From: an uncultured Hoeflea sp.
Lineage (GTDB): Bacteria; Pseudomonadota; Alphaproteobacteria; Rhizobiales; Rhizobiaceae
Direction: 5' to 3'
Length of the DNA stretch: 64,000 nucleotides
Assembly: GCF_947501405.1 (NCBI RefSeq)
Contig: NZ_CANMVK010000005.1
Span: 219,734-283,733 of the forward strand
Of the stretch, positions 9,212-19,386 are shown piece after piece; within the stretch, counting starts at the first letter, position 1, and every line of letters starts with the position of its first letter. The notes under the pieces are model-generated. The model ran no database searches. It had not been told where the DNA came from and worked only from the letters and a program-made list of their open reading frames with translations. The translations under genes were made by a program, and so were the position numbers.

Positions 9212-11113
9212 ATGGCCGGTCGCGGCGACAATTCCAGAGCAAAGCCCACGGGTCCAGTTGACGCCGAGCCGTTCCGGCGGGCGCTGACGGGCTGCGTGCG
9301 CGCCATTGCCGGCGATCACGAGCTTGAAGTTGCCTTTGGCAACGACAGGCCGGGCATTTCGGGTGAGCGTGCGCGATTGCCTGATCTGCCCAAGCGGCCG
9401 AGCCGTCGGGATTTCTCGGTGACCCGCGGCCTGGGCGATTCGATGGCGCTGCGCAAGGCCTGCCATGATGACGCTACTCACGCGCGTATGGCGCCTGAGG
9501 GCCCTGATGCCCGCGCTGTCTATGACGCGGTGGAGCAGGCACGGGTCGAGGCCATCGGCGCCCGGCGGATGACCGGGGTTGGCGACAACATCACCTCGAT
9601 GCTCGAGGACAAATACCAGCGCGCCAATTATGCCGGCATTTCCAATCGTGAAGATGCGCCGCTCGAAGAGGCGCTGGCGCTGATGGTGCGCGAGCAACTG
9701 ACCGGCCGCAAGCCGCCCGAATCCTCGGGCCGGGTGGTCGAGCTGTGGCGCGATTTCGTCGAGGGCAAGGCCGGCGACATCCTGCAATCGCTGGAAGGCT
9801 CGGTCGATGACCAGCAGGCCTTCGCGCGGGTGGTGCGCGAAATGCTCTCGGCGATGGAGATGGCCGAGGATTTCGGCGAGGACGACACCGACCAGGACGA
9901 ACAGGACGAGGTCTCCGACGACGACCAGCCGCGCAGCGAGGAGCAGAACGAACAGTCCTCGGAGGAGGAGGCCGGGTCTGACGCCGCTCCCGCGGATGAA
10001 AGCGAAACCTCTGACGAACAGATGGATTCGGGCGAGATGGACGGCGCCGAAACCGGCGACGATGACACCATCGACGACAGCGACGAGGATTCCGAGACAC
10101 CGGGCGAAACCCGCCGGTCGACCGAGCCTTTTGCCGATTTGAACGAGAAGATCGACTACAAGGTGTTCACCACCGAGTTCGATGAGGAAATCGCCGCTGA
10201 AGATTTGTGCGAGGAAGCCGAGCTCGAACGGCTGCGCGCTTTTCTCGACAAGCAGCTCGCACATTTGCAGGGCGTGGTGGGGCGGCTTGCCAACCGGCTG
10301 CAGCGCCGCTTGATGGCGCAGCAGAACCGGGCCTGGGATTTCGATCTTGAAGAGGGCTACATCGATTCGGCGCGGTTGCCGCGGATGATCATCGATCCGA
10401 TGCAGCCGCTTTCGTTCAAGATGGAGCGCGACACCAGTTTCCGCGATACGGTGGTGACGCTGCTGATCGACAATTCGGGCTCGATGCGCGGACGGCCGAT
10501 CACGGTGGCCGCCACGTGTGCCGATATTCTGGCGCGCACGCTCGAACGCTGCGGCGTCAAGGTCGAGCTCCTGGGGTTCACCACCAAGGCCTGGAAGGGC
10601 GGGCAGAGCCGCGAGAAATGGCTGACCGGGGGCAAGCAGCCGACGCCGGGCCGGCTCAATGATCTGCGCCATATCATCTACAAATCGGCGGATGCGCCCT
10701 GGCGGCGGGCTCGGCGCAATCTCGGCCTGATGATGCGCGAAGGCCTTTTGAAAGAAAACATCGACGGCGAGGCGCTGATCTGGGCGCACACACGGTTGCT
10801 CAAGCGGCCCGAGCAGCGGCGCATCCTGATGATGATTTCGGACGGTGCGCCGGTTGATGATTCCACCCTGTCGGTCAATCCGGGCAATTATCTCGAGCGG
10901 CATCTGCGCGCGGTGATCGAGGAGATCGAAACCCGGTCGCCGGTCGAATTGCTGGCCATCGGCATCGGCCATGACGTTACCCGGTACTATCGTCGCGCGG
11001 TGACCATTGTCGACGCCGAGGAGCTGGCCGGTGCCATGACCGAGCAACTGGCGGAACTGTTCGCCGACGAGGGGGCAACCCAGACATCGCGGCGCGGACG
11101 CTTGCGCGCGTGA
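9212..11113 (+). CDS. cobT: Cobaltochelatase subunit CobT (MIDAS/VWA protein)
   Basis: This protein of about 633 residues has an N-terminal alpha-helical part, a long acidic low-complexity linker (about residues 215-320, dense in Asp and Glu) and a C-terminal von Willebrand A domain with the MIDAS motif [10 protein letters not shown]. CobT and CobS form the ATPase engine of the aerobic cobalt chelatase. The ATG at 9212 is used; a TTG two codons upstream (9206) is the alternative. Its TGA overlaps the GTG start of the following phytase-like gene, so the three genes form one operon. Confidence 0.94.
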   Translation: MAGRGDNSRAKPTGPVDAEPFRRALTGCVRAIAGDHELEVAFGNDRPGISGERARLPDLPKRPSRRDFSVTRGLGDSMALRKACHDDATHARMAPEGPDARAVYDAVEQARVEAIGARRMTGVGDNITSMLEDKYQRANYAGISNREDAPLEEALALMVREQLTGRKPPESSGRVVELWRDFVEGKAGDILQSLEGSVDDQQAFARVVREMLSAMEMAEDFGEDDTDQDEQDEVSDDDQPRSEEQNEQSSEEEAGSDAAPADESETSDEQMDSGEMDGAETGDDDTIDDSDEDSETPGETRRSTEPFADLNEKIDYKVFTTEFDEEIAAEDLCEEAELERLRAFLDKQLAHLQGVVGRLANRLQRRLMAQQNRAWDFDLEEGYIDSARLPRMIIDPMQPLSFKMERDTSFRDTVVTLLIDNSGSMRGRPITVAATCADILARTLERCGVKVELLGFTTKAWKGGQSREKWLTGGKQPTPGRLNDLRHIIYKSADAPWRRARRNLGLMMREGLLKENIDGEALIWAHTRLLKRPEQRRILMMISDGAPVDDSTLSVNPGNYLERHLRAVIEEIETRSPVELLAIGIGHDVTRYYRRAVTIVDAEELAGAMTEQLAELFADEGATQTSRRGRLRA

Positions 11114-12141
11114 GTGCGGCGGTACGATTTAAATCGTTGTTGGCGCTGACCGGCGGTCTGGCGCTGCTTGCTTGCTCCACCCTGCCGATTCAGGCGACAT
11201 CTCCCGGCGTTGAGCAGGATGCGATCACCGTCAACGCGCGGACGATTGAAAATTTCGAAGTCGGATCGCAGCAAACCCGCTTTGGCGATTTCGAGTTTGT
11301 CGGCGGGTTGGAGTTGAGTTCGTCAAACGCGCTGCTCGGCGCGATGTCGGGCATCCGGCTGGCAGCCGACCGCCAACGGTTCCTGGGCGTCATGGATACC
11401 GGTTACTGGTATGCTGGCCGGCTGATGCGCGATGACGCAGGACGTCCGATCGGCATGGAAGATTTCGTCGTCTCTCCGATCCTGGATGCCGCGGGCGAGG
11501 CGTCCGATGAGAAATGGCTGTTTGATGCCGAAGGCTTGGTGGTGCGCGGCGACGACGTGCTTGTCAGTTTCGAGCGCAACCACCGTATCGACATCTATCC
11601 AGCCGAGCGGCCGGGACGGTCGACGCCCAAGGGAACGCTTCCGATCCTGATTCCGCGCCATGAGTTTCGCGGCAATCGCGGGCTGGAAATGGTAGCGGTC
11701 GCGCCGGAAACTTCGCAGTTGGCGGGCGCGGTGGTGACGATTTCGGAACGAAGTCTCAATGACAACGGCGATTTGTTCGCCGCCATCCTGACCGGCCCCT
11801 CCAAGGGCGTGTTCTTCGTCAAGCGCGACCCGCCTTTCGACGTGACTGACGGCGACTTTCTGCCCAATGGCGATTTGCTGCTTCTGGAGCGCCGGTTTTC
11901 CATCGCCCGGGGCGTCGGCATGCGCATCCGGCGGATCGACGGCAGCCGGCTGGGGCCGGGAAATCTGGTCGATGGCGAAGTGGTTCTTGAAGCCGATTAC
12001 GGCTATCAGATCGACAACATGGAAGGCCTGGACGTGACCACGGACGATGAGGGGCAGGTCTTTGTCACCCTGGTATCAGACGACAATCACTCCATCCTGC
12101 AGCGCAATCTGTTGCTCGAATTTCGCTACATCGCAGACTGA
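11110..12141 (+). CDS. Esterase-like activity of phytase family protein (secreted)
   Basis: This 343-residue protein starts with GTG at 11110, overlapping the cobT stop. The N-terminus is a signal sequence ([15 protein letters not shown]); the LLAC fits a lipobox, so it may be a lipoprotein. The rest matches the phytase-like family whose members fold as beta-propellers: [43 protein letters not shown] and DNMEGLDV. The substrate is unknown, and despite the family name phytase activity should not be assumed. Position after cobT probably reflects transcription, not a role in B12 synthesis. Confidence 0.8.
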   Translation: MSAAVRFKSLLALTGGLALLACSTLPIQATSPGVEQDAITVNARTIENFEVGSQQTRFGDFEFVGGLELSSSNALLGAMSGIRLAADRQRFLGVMDTGYWYAGRLMRDDAGRPIGMEDFVVSPILDAAGEASDEKWLFDAEGLVVRGDDVLVSFERNHRIDIYPAERPGRSTPKGTLPILIPRHEFRGNRGLEMVAVAPETSQLAGAVVTISERSLNDNGDLFAAILTGPSKGVFFVKRDPPFDVTDGDFLPNGDLLLLERRFSIARGVGMRIRRIDGSRLGPGNLVDGEVVLEADYGYQIDNMEGLDVTTDDEGQVFVTLVSDDNHSILQRNLLLEFRYIAD

Positions 12142-12198
12142 CAGGCCATAAGGCTCCGGTTCCGGATCCCGGCTTTGGCAAACAAGACGCGGCGCGGC

Positions 12199-12828
12199 TC
12201 AGGCGCGGGCCCTGTCTGCTCCGAGCACCGGTATCAACGCCCCATAAGGTGCCAGCATGGCGAGCCCCACCAGCAACTTGACCATCAGATCACCAAGCGC
12301 CCAGGACACCCAGCGCGGCGCCTCGGTTGCAAGCAGACCGAACAGCGGCGCGGTCTCTGAGGCGAATGCGTCGCCGGCGCCGATGAAGCCTGCGGCCTGC
12401 GAGAAGGCGAGGCTGAAAAAGATGAAGGTGTCGAGACAGGAGCCGGCCACGGTGGATACCAGCGGCGGCAGCCACCAGACCCGATCACGCAGACGGTCAA
12501 AGAGCGACACATCAAGCAATTGCGCGGTCAGAAACGCTGCGCCCGAAGCAACCGCGATGCGTGGCGTGGCGAGCCAAACCGAAAGTGCCACGGCGATGAG
12601 GAAGCCGAAGAACACCACAAGACGAGCGGATTTTGGCCCGAACCGGCGATTGGCGAGATCGGTGACGAGAAACGCCACCGGATAGGTGAACGCGCCCCAG
12701 GTCAGAAGATCGGCCAGATCGAGGCCGCCTATCGACAAGGCCACCGGGAACTGAACGAGGTAGTTCGAGGCCACGACAATGGCGGCCATAACGGCCATGA
12801 ACGGCAAGGCAGAGGAGATCATTCGCAT
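12199..12828 (-). CDS. VUT-family queuosine precursor transporter (YhhQ-like)
   Basis: This is a 209-residue integral membrane protein with about six hydrophobic helices. The YhhQ/VUT signature is visible in the region SNYLVQFPV, then GAFTYPVAFLVTDLANRRFGP, and later AGSCLDTFIFFSLAF. E. coli YhhQ imports queuosine precursors (preQ0/preQ1) for tRNA modification, and this is the likely role. The ATG at 12828 was chosen because it lies 7 bases after an AGGAT ribosome site. It converges with the phytase-like gene and is downstream of rpmB, from which a terminator separates it. Confidence 0.85.
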   Translation of the reverse strand: MRMISSALPFMAVMAAIVVASNYLVQFPVALSIGGLDLADLLTWGAFTYPVAFLVTDLANRRFGPKSARLVVFFGFLIAVALSVWLATPRIAVASGAAFLTAQLLDVSLFDRLRDRVWWLPPLVSTVAGSCLDTFIFFSLAFSQAAGFIGAGDAFASETAPLFGLLATEAPRWVSWALGDLMVKLLVGLAMLAPYGALIPVLGADRARA

Positions 12829-12854
12829 TTTTTTATCCTGGGTTGATGCCACCA

Positions 12855-12887
12855 GCGCAAAGAAGAAAGCGGGCCACCGGCCCGCCA
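12855..12887 (-). terminator. Rho-independent terminator of rpmB
   Basis: A perfect 7-bp stem, GCGGGCC at 12869-12875 with GGCCCGC at 12879-12885 and a 3-base loop, lies just after rpmB. On the minus strand it is followed by a T-rich tract (TTTCTTCTTT). This is the expected form of an intrinsic terminator for rpmB. It probably insulates the transporter gene downstream. Confidence 0.7.
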
Positions 12888-12914
12888 TCACGATCGGTAA
12901 AACAGCCGGCCTGC

Positions 12915-13211
12915 TCAGGCGGCCTTGTTTTCCTCAAGCTTCTTGGCGATCTGGCGCTTGAGCAGACGCGCGCGCATCGACAAGTCGCCATCCTTGGCCT
13001 TGGCCAGGAATGCGTCGAGACCGCCGCGGTGTTCGACGGTGCGCAGGGCGGCTGCCGAAATACGCAGACGATAGCGCTGGCCCAGCGCATCGGAGATCAG
13101 CGTCACGTTGCACAGATTGGGCAGGAACCGGCGGCGGGTCCTGTTGTTGGCGTGGCTGACATTGTTTCCGGACTGTACGGCCTTGCCGGTCAATTCACAG
13201 CTGCGGGACAT
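12915..13211 (-). CDS. rpmB: 50S ribosomal protein L28
   Basis: This 98-residue protein matches L28: [29 protein letters not shown] at the start (cited in parts: [21 protein letters not shown]), then [13 protein letters not shown]. It is a structural protein of the large ribosomal subunit. The gene is a single transcription unit with a readable sigma-70 type promoter about 90 bp upstream and an intrinsic terminator downstream. The alphaproteobacterial C-terminal extension is present. Confidence 0.97.
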   Translation of the reverse strand: MSRSCELTGKAVQSGNNVSHANNRTRRRFLPNLCNVTLISDALGQRYRLRISAAALRTVEHRGGLDAFLAKAKDGDLSMRARLLKRQIAKKLEENKAA

Positions 13212-13302
13212 ATTGCACCTATTTTTCTCTTCGCCAGCGATCGGGCTGAGCCGCGTCGGGGCTCACCCAAAGGACCACGGGCCTTTATCGGAAAGTCGCG
13301 TG

Positions 13303-13331
13303 TCTATAGTCAGACACGCAAGCCGCGTCAA
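13303..13331 (-). promoter_or_regulatory. Predicted sigma-70 promoter of rpmB
   Basis: On the minus strand TTGACG (13326-13331) and TATAGA (13303-13308) are separated by exactly 17 bases, a near-consensus housekeeping promoter pointing at rpmB, whose start is at 13211. The -10 box lies inside a perfect 8-bp inverted repeat (GCGTGTCT/AGACACGC, 13298-13319). Confidence 0.7.
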
Positions 13332-13487
13332 GCCGGAGACACCGAGAAAGGCGCTTATACGGGCCACATCTGCCGGCAGTGGCATTTTTTCTGGCGACCG
13401 GCGTCGAATCGCCGCAATCTGCACCAAGTTCTGGCCGAAAGATGACATGAAGAGGTGGCCGTTTTGGCAGCCTGGCAGGAGGTGCAT

Positions 13488-14270
13488 ATGGGCCGGATCA
13501 GTTCCGCGCTTGGATTGGCGATGGGGGCATTGGCGTTGGCAGCGCCCGTGAGCGAGGCCGTGGCTGATCCCGTGCAGGGGCATGCGGAATACTCAGTAAC
13601 CCTTGCTGGATTTCCCGTGGCCTATCTCAACTTCGTGACTGAAGTCGATGGGGCCAACTACTCGATTTCGGGAACGATGCGCACTTCGGCGCTGTCGGAT
13701 ATGTTTTCCAAGACCCGCGGCAATGCCAGCGTCTCGGGCGCACTGTCGAAGGACCGCTTTCAGGCGTCGCGTTTTTCAGTCGCCTACACCAGTGGCAAGA
13801 AGGCGCAGCGGACCGAAATCGAGTTCAACAACGGCAATGTCAAATCGGCGACAAACACCCCCGAACGGCGCAAAAAGGGCGGCGACTGGGTGCCGGTTTC
13901 GGCCAAGGATCTGCGGGCGGTGCTGGATCCGCTCTCGGGTCTGGTGTTGCCGGCTTCGGGTCGGGCTTGCCCGCGCAGCCTGCCGATTTTCGACGGCCAG
14001 TCGCGGGTCACATTGCATCTCTCGCCCAAGGGGGTTCGCCCGTTCCGGACCAAAGGGTTCAAAGGCGATGCGGTGGTGTGCAGCATCCGCTTCGATCCGC
14101 AAGCGGGTTACCGCAAAGGTTCATCCGCCATCAGATATCTGAAGAAGCTCAAAAGCATGGAAGTCTGGTTCGCCAAATACGAGCGCGGCGGCTACTACGC
14201 CCCGGTCCGGGTCAAGGTGCCGACCAAAATCGGGCAGGTGACTGTGACTGCGACCCGCTTCGGAGACTAA
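13488..14270 (+). CDS. DUF3108 domain-containing exported protein
   Basis: This 260-residue protein has a signal peptide (ALGLAMGALALAAPVSEAVA, cleavage probably near residue 26), so it should be periplasmic. The mature part matches the DUF3108 family: HAEYSVTLAGFPVAYLNF, then YSISGTMRTSALSDMFSKT and a conserved C-terminal region with two cysteines. No function is established. The ATG at 13488 is preceded by an excellent AGGAGGT site, and this decides the start over the longer GTG frame at 13455. It is divergent from rpmB. Confidence 0.85.
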   Translation: MGRISSALGLAMGALALAAPVSEAVADPVQGHAEYSVTLAGFPVAYLNFVTEVDGANYSISGTMRTSALSDMFSKTRGNASVSGALSKDRFQASRFSVAYTSGKKAQRTEIEFNNGNVKSATNTPERRKKGGDWVPVSAKDLRAVLDPLSGLVLPASGRACPRSLPIFDGQSRVTLHLSPKGVRPFRTKGFKGDAVVCSIRFDPQAGYRKGSSAIRYLKKLKSMEVWFAKYERGGYYAPVRVKVPTKIGQVTVTATRFGD

Positions 14271-14381
14271 GCAGTCTGACGCCGCCATATTGGCGCTGCG
14301 CGATGAAATTCATCGGCGGAATGTCAAATCCGGGGTCCTCACGGTTATGAATTTGCGCTACTGGCTGGCATCGTAGTTTTG

Positions 14382-15269
14382 ATGCCGGGCAGTCCTGTGT
14401 ACAGATTTTCCACCTTGATCGGATTCACCGCGGTGCTGATGTGGTCGGCGCTGGCCGTTCTTACGGCGGCCTCGGGTGCCGTTCCGCCGTTCCAGCTTTC
14501 GGCCATCTGTTTTGCCATCGGTTCGCTGATCGGGCTGTCGGCGATGCTTCGCGACCCGCGACGTTTCAAGGCGTTTCGGCAGCCGCTGAACGTCTGGGCC
14601 CTGGGTCTGTTCGGGCTGTTCGGCTATCATTTTCTCTATTTTACAGCACTGAGAAACGCGCCTGCGGTGGAAGCCGGGCTTATTGCCTATCTCTGGCCGT
14701 TGCTGATTGTTGTCGGTTCGGCATTGCTGCCGGGCGAGAGGCTGGGCTGGCACCATGTCGCGGGTGCGCTGATGGGATTGGCGGGCACCGCGCTGATCCT
14801 GACCAGGGGCGCCGAAGGCGGATTTGGCGGCGGCAATTGGCTCGGCTATGGCGCGGCGGCTCTGTGTGCGTTGACCTGGTCGGGATATTCGCTGGCTTCA
14901 CGGCGGCTGGGCGATACGCCAACTGATGTGGTCACCGGCTTTTGCATGATCTCGGCAGTGCTGTCGGCGCTGTGCCACCTGGCGCTGGAAACCACGGTGT
15001 GGCCCGAAACTCCGGGTCAGTGGCTGGCGGTGGCGGGGCTTGGGCTGGGTCCGGTAGGACTGGCGTTCTTCGCCTGGGATTACGGGGTCAAGAACGGCGA
15101 CATCCAGGTGCTGGGAGTGGCGAGCTATGCTGCGCCGTTGTTGTCGACGCTGATCCTGATCCTGTTCGGCCATGGCCAGGCGAGTTGGGGGATTGCCGCG
15201 GCTTGCCTGCTGATCACCGGCGGCGCCTTTCTGGCGGCCAAGGATTTGTTGCGGGGGAAGCAAACATGA
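14382..15269 (+). CDS. EamA-family (DMT) exporter, YddG-like
   Basis: This is a 295-residue membrane protein with ten hydrophobic segments in two repeats of the EamA/DMT fold. The first half contains GFTAVLMWSALAVLT, and YFTALRNAPAVEAGLIAYLWP is the conserved loop. The second half contains CALTWSGYSLASRRL and GVASYAAPLLSTL. It resembles YddG, an exporter of aromatic amino acids, although substrate assignment by sequence is uncertain. The ATG at 14382 is preferred to the TTG one codon upstream. Its stop overlaps the start of the lysoplasmalogenase-like gene (ATGA). Confidence 0.82.
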   Translation: MPGSPVYRFSTLIGFTAVLMWSALAVLTAASGAVPPFQLSAICFAIGSLIGLSAMLRDPRRFKAFRQPLNVWALGLFGLFGYHFLYFTALRNAPAVEAGLIAYLWPLLIVVGSALLPGERLGWHHVAGALMGLAGTALILTRGAEGGFGGGNWLGYGAAALCALTWSGYSLASRRLGDTPTDVVTGFCMISAVLSALCHLALETTVWPETPGQWLAVAGLGLGPVGLAFFAWDYGVKNGDIQVLGVASYAAPLLSTLILILFGHGQASWGIAAACLLITGGAFLAAKDLLRGKQT

Positions 15270-15916
15270 TGGAGCTCTTTGTCGACAACCATTCGATGGC
15301 CGTGCTGACATATGCGCTGGTGTCGGTGCTCGCCTTTGCGGTCTATCTGTTCTTGCTCGACCACCCGACCTCGCTGGGGCGCACGCTGTCCAAGACGCTG
15401 GCTGTGGCGACGCTGGCGGTCATGGCCTGGGCTGTTGGCGGTCCGCTGTTGCTGGTGGTGGCGCTGGCGTTGTCGGCACTCGGCGACGCGTTCCTGGCCC
15501 ATGAGGGCGATGTCGCTTTTCTTGGCGGGCTCGGCAGTTTTCTGGTTGCGCATGTTCTTTATGCGGTGCTGTTCATTGGTTCCGGGGATGGCTTTACCGG
15601 TTCCACTATACCGGGGGTTTTGGCGGTTGCGGCGTTTGCGGTGACGATCGGCTTCGTCATGGTGCGCAAGGCGGGCCCGCTTGCCCTGCCGGTCGCAGCC
15701 TATGTTCTGGCCATCGCCAGCATGGGGCTTGGCGGGGTGACGCTTGGTGGACAGGTGCTTGCGGGCGTCGTTCTGTTCATGGCCTCTGACGCCATCCTGG
15801 GGTCGGAGAAATTCCTGATGGCCGAAGACGACCAGTTGCGAAAGGTTTCGGCGCCGGCGGTATGGGTGCTCTATTACTCCGGGCAGTTGCTGATCACCCA
15901 CGGCCTTCTGGCTTAA
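15266..15916 (+). CDS. Lysoplasmalogenase-family (YhhN/TMEM86) membrane protein
   Basis: This 216-residue protein has about seven to eight hydrophobic helices and the YhhN signature: ALALSALGDAFLAH with its conserved acidic residue, GSFLVAHVLYA and ASDAILGSEKF. The eukaryotic homologue TMEM86 hydrolyses the vinyl ether bond of lysoplasmalogens; the bacterial role is not clear. It overlaps the upstream DMT exporter and should be co-transcribed with it. Its 3' end overlaps the convergent cupin gene by 23 bases. Confidence 0.8.
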   Translation: MMELFVDNHSMAVLTYALVSVLAFAVYLFLLDHPTSLGRTLSKTLAVATLAVMAWAVGGPLLLVVALALSALGDAFLAHEGDVAFLGGLGSFLVAHVLYAVLFIGSGDGFTGSTIPGVLAVAAFAVTIGFVMVRKAGPLALPVAAYVLAIASMGLGGVTLGGQVLAGVVLFMASDAILGSEKFLMAEDDQLRKVSAPAVWVLYYSGQLLITHGLLA

Positions 15917-16364
15917 GCGGCGCGCCATCAAAGGGCTGCGGCCGCCAATCGGGCGGGGCCAGCTCGAAGCTCGAAAACTCGAAGCCGGGCGCCACGGTGC
16001 AGCCGACCAGGGTCCAGGCTCCCAGCGATGCAGCGGTCTGCCAGCAATTTGATGGCACCACCAGTTGCGGACGCTCCCCGGCGGCCAGGTTCATCCCGAG
16101 CCTGAACGATTGGGCATTGCATCCGTCGGCCGACAGGGTCAGAGCCAGCGGGCCGCCGCCGTACCAATGCCAGGTCTCGGCGGCGTCAACCACCCGGTGC
16201 CAATGCGAACAGTCGCCGCCTTCAAGCAGGTAATAGATCGCGGTGGAATGGCCGCGCGGCCCGCCTTGCGGATCGCGGAATGTCTCCCGGTACCAGCCAC
16301 CCTCGGGATGAGCCTGCATGTCAAGAAGCGCGATGATGTCACGGGCGGAGAGATCCGGGGTCAT
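15894..16364 (-). CDS. Cupin DUF985 family protein
   Basis: This is a 156-residue single-domain cupin of the DUF985 type: HPEGGWYRETFR near the start, then AIYYLLEGGDCSHWHRV with the cupin metal-binding type histidines, and AETWHWYGGGPL. Members fold as a double-stranded beta-helix; enzymatic function is not established. It is convergent with and slightly overlaps the lysoplasmalogenase-like gene. It follows gloB on the same strand with a 72-bp gap. Confidence 0.85.
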   Translation of the reverse strand: MTPDLSARDIIALLDMQAHPEGGWYRETFRDPQGGPRGHSTAIYYLLEGGDCSHWHRVVDAAETWHWYGGGPLALTLSADGCNAQSFRLGMNLAAGERPQLVVPSNCWQTAASLGAWTLVGCTVAPGFEFSSFELAPPDWRPQPFDGAPLKPEGRG

Positions 16365-16436
16365 AGCTGTGGCCTTCGTCTTGGGGGGCTGGCGCCCGCA
16401 AATTCATTGGCCGCTTATCCGCAATTGGCGGCCGGA

Positions 16437-17207
16437 TCAGAAACTGTCCTTGCGGCGTCTGAGCTCGGTGAACACTTCGAGATCTGAGGCGTTTTGCATG
16501 CCGAGCTGTTTGCGGATGGCGGGGTTGCCGGTGCGCATGAAGGGATTGGTGCGCTTTTCAAAGCCAATGGTGGTGGGCAGCGTCGGCAAGCCCTTTTCCC
16601 GCAGTCCGGCGATGTCCTTGATGCGATCAGCAAGTGCTGGGTTGTCGGGATCCACGGTGACCGCGAACTTCGCATTGGACTGGGTGTATTCGTGACCGCA
16701 ATAGACACGAGTCTCATCGGGAAGCTCGGCCAGCCGGTTCAAGGAGGTGAACATGTCCTGGGGCGAACCTTCGAACAGCCGGCCGCAGCCCAGCGCGAAC
16801 AGCGTGTCGCCGGCAAACAGCAGCTGTTCGTCGGGAATGTAAAAGCAGACATGACCGGCGGTGTGCCCCGGCGTTGAAATGGTGTGAACGGTGCGTCCGG
16901 CGAATTCGAACGTGTCGCCATCCGAAACCGTGCCGGTCAGGTCCGAAATCTTGTCGGCCTCATCGGCCGGACCAATGACCTTTGGCGAATAGGCCTGCGA
17001 CAGGGCCGGAACGCCTGCGACGTGATCTGGATGATGATGGGTGATCAGCAGGTGGGTCAGACGCCACACGCCAAGATCGAGATGCGCGGCGATGCGGTCT
17101 CCGTCCGGGGCGTCGATGCTCGCGGTTTCCCCGCTCAGGGGGTCATGCAAAATGACCGCGAAATTATCCTGACGGCAGATGAATTGCTCAATCATCAAAC
17201 TGGTCAT
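16437..17207 (-). CDS. gloB: Hydroxyacylglutathione hydrolase (glyoxalase II)
   Basis: This 256-residue metallo-beta-lactamase-fold enzyme has the metal motif THHHPDH at residues 56-62, the second motif STPGHTAGHVCFY and the glyoxalase II element FAGDTLFALGCGR. The C-terminal HAGH domain contains YCGHEYTQSNAKFA. It hydrolyses S-lactoylglutathione to D-lactate and glutathione. The ATG at 17207 gives the family length; a 25-residue extension upstream is not conserved in character. It diverges from the methyltransferase gene. Confidence 0.94.
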   Translation of the reverse strand: MTSLMIEQFICRQDNFAVILHDPLSGETASIDAPDGDRIAAHLDLGVWRLTHLLITHHHPDHVAGVPALSQAYSPKVIGPADEADKISDLTGTVSDGDTFEFAGRTVHTISTPGHTAGHVCFYIPDEQLLFAGDTLFALGCGRLFEGSPQDMFTSLNRLAELPDETRVYCGHEYTQSNAKFAVTVDPDNPALADRIKDIAGLREKGLPTLPTTIGFEKRTNPFMRTGNPAIRKQLGMQNASDLEVFTELRRRKDSF

Positions 17208-17431
17208 GACGTCCCCGCTTGCCACCATTGGAATCATTTCCGTCCAAGCATAACCGCCGGGCGTAGCGCCGTCACCTCGCATCCCGGGCTAAAACCAGGT
17301 CAAAGGTCCCGCAAGTGATGGTTTCAAACGGCGGATTGGGGCTTTTTACTGGTAATCCTGCCCGGATGTGGGTGTAAGTTCATTTTGAGAGTGCCAATCA
17401 TGGCGGATCCGCGCCGTTGAGGAAACAATCG

Positions 17432-18187
17432 ATGAACACCGATATTGTTGAACTCAGACAGTTCTATCACACGCGGCTGGGGTTGCTCGCCGAACAGTCG
17501 GTGAGCATGGCGCTGTCCTCGATCTGGGCCAGCTTGCCCGGCGAGCGGTTGATGGGATTGGGGTATGCGGCACCGTATCTGGACCGGTTTCGCGCCGACG
17601 CTGAGCGGACCTTTGCCTTCATGCCGGCGGGGCAGGGTGCGGTCAACTGGCCCGCAGGCGGGCCTTCGGCGACAGCGTTGATCTTTGATGAGGAATTGCC
17701 GCTGCCCGACGCCTCGCTTGACCGCGTGCTGATGGTGCATTCGCTGGAGTTTGCTGAAAATCCGCGCGAGACGCTGAAAGAGTTATGGCGGGTGCTGGCC
17801 CCGGGCGGGCGGCTGGTGATTGTGGCTCCCAACCGGCGCGGCGTCTGGGCGCGGTTCGAGCACACGCCGTTTGGCGCAGGACGCCCCTATTCGCGCGGAC
17901 AATTGGTCCGGATTCTTCGCGAAAGCAACTTTGCTCCGGGCGCCTTTGCGGAGGCTTTGTTCTTCCCGCCCTCCGAACGCAGGCTGGTGATGCGGATGCG
18001 CAGCGTGTTCGAGCGGCTCGGGCGGCGGATGTGGCCGGTGTTTTCGGGCGTTATTGTCGTGGAGGCCCAGAAGCGGCTGTATCAGGGCCTGCCGGTGGCC
18101 CAACGGGCCTCGCGCCGGGTGTTCGTGCCGGTGCTCGCCCCCCAGACCTCGCGGGCAACGCCGCGCCAGGCCGACCAAACGGGGTAA
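17432..18187 (+). CDS. SAM-dependent methyltransferase (type 11-like)
   Basis: This is a 251-residue class I methyltransferase. The C-terminal part of the Rossmann core is clear: [15 protein letters not shown], then [21 protein letters not shown], the post-motif III region of Methyltransf_11. The glycine-rich motif I is weak ([11 protein letters not shown]). The ATG at 17432 is preceded by GAGGAAA. Genes of this kind between gloB and hisC are a conserved rhizobial arrangement; the substrate is unknown. The C-terminal tail is basic and proline-containing. Confidence 0.8.
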   Translation: MNTDIVELRQFYHTRLGLLAEQSVSMALSSIWASLPGERLMGLGYAAPYLDRFRADAERTFAFMPAGQGAVNWPAGGPSATALIFDEELPLPDASLDRVLMVHSLEFAENPRETLKELWRVLAPGGRLVIVAPNRRGVWARFEHTPFGAGRPYSRGQLVRILRESNFAPGAFAEALFFPPSERRLVMRMRSVFERLGRRMWPVFSGVIVVEAQKRLYQGLPVAQRASRRVFVPVLAPQTSRATPRQADQTG

Positions 18188-18276
18188 TCGCGAACCATCT
18201 CCGGCTCTCGACAAGAGCGCCACGAGAGGCTATTTCCGCCCCCATTCACGGCTTTTTGCACGCAAGGACTACTTCC

Positions 18277-19386
18277 ATGACCAGCTCCGACCTGCCGCGC
18301 CCGAATCCAGGCATCATGGAGATTGCCGCCTATGTGCCCGGCCGCGAGACCGCGCATGGCGTCGAGAAGGTCTACAAGCTGTCGTCCAATGAATCGCCGC
18401 TCGGCCCAAGCCCCAAGGTGGCCGAGGCGATCGCTGCGGAGCATTCCAATCTGGCGATCTATCCCGATGGCTCATCATATGTGTTGCGCGAGGCGATCGC
18501 GCGCGCCCACGGGCTCAATCCGGCCAACATCCTGTGCGGCAACGGATCGGACGAATTGCTGGGTCTTTTGTGCCAGACCTATCTGGGACCGGGCGATGAG
18601 GGGCTGTTCACCGATCACGGATTCCTGGTCTACAAGATCCAGATCATGGCCGCCGGTGCGACGCCGGTATCGGTTCCCGACCGGGAGGATCTGACCGCCG
18701 ATGTGGATGCAATCCTTGCGGCCGTCACCCAAAAAACCAAGATCGTGTTTCTCGCCAATCCGAACAATCCAACCGGCACCTATATCCCGGTCAATGACGT
18801 CAAACGCCTGCATGCGGGCCTGCCCAAGGGCACGATCCTGGTGCTGGACGCTGCCTATGCGGAATATGTGCGGCGCAACGACTATGAAGCCGGCATCGAA
18901 CTGGTTTCCGACAACGCGAATGTCGTCATGACCCGGACGTTTTCGAAGATCCATGGGCTGGCAGGGCTGAGAATCGGCTGGATGTATGCCCATGAGGCGA
19001 TCATTGATGCCTGCAACCGGGTGCGCGGACCGTTCAATGTCAATGCGCTGGCGATCCTGGCCGGCGCCGCGGCGATTGGCGACAAGGCGCATGTCGAACG
19101 TGCGGTCGAGCACAATGAGGTCTGGCTCGCAAAAGTCAGCGATACGCTGGCCGCGCTAGGGCTCGGAGTGACGCCATCGGTGGGCAATTTCGTGCTGGTG
19201 CACTTTCCCAAGACGCCGGGCAAAACCGCGGCAGAGGCGGATGAGTATCTGTGCGCGCGCGGATATGTGCTGCGCCGGGTGGCCGGCTACGGGCTGCCTG
19301 ACGCGCTGAGAATGACCATCGGCAGCGAAGAAGCCAATCTCGGCGTGATCGAAGCGTTGACGGCATTCATGGCCCCCGCATCATGA
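18277..19386 (+). CDS. hisC: Histidinol-phosphate aminotransferase (HisC2-type)
   Basis: This is a 369-residue class I/II PLP aminotransferase. Visible motifs are [21 protein letters not shown] (161-168), the PLP-binding lysine K224 in [12 protein letters not shown], and the carboxylate-binding RMTIG arginine near the C-terminus. It is adjacent to a prephenate/cyclohexadienyl dehydrogenase gene and overlaps it by four bases. It may therefore serve tyrosine/phenylalanine as well as histidine synthesis, as proposed for such second HisC copies. Confidence 0.9.
   Translation: MTSSDLPRPNPGIMEIAAYVPGRETAHGVEKVYKLSSNESPLGPSPKVAEAIAAEHSNLAIYPDGSSYVLREAIARAHGLNPANILCGNGSDELLGLLCQTYLGPGDEGLFTDHGFLVYKIQIMAAGATPVSVPDREDLTADVDAILAAVTQKTKIVFLANPNNPTGTYIPVNDVKRLHAGLPKGTILVLDAAYAEYVRRNDYEAGIELVSDNANVVMTRTFSKIHGLAGLRIGWMYAHEAIIDACNRVRGPFNVNALAILAGAAAIGDKAHVERAVEHNEVWLAKVSDTLAALGLGVTPSVGNFVLVHFPKTPGKTAAEADEYLCARGYVLRRVAGYGLPDALRMTIGSEEANLGVIEALTAFMAPAS

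Noticed and set aside
8088..9242. 384-residue minus-strand frame over cobS
   Set aside because: Shadow of a GC-rich gene; cobS on the plus strand has all AAA+ motifs.
9131..11047. 638-residue minus-strand frame over cobT
   Set aside because: Long only because the cobT codon bias gives few stops on the complement; no recognisable domain.
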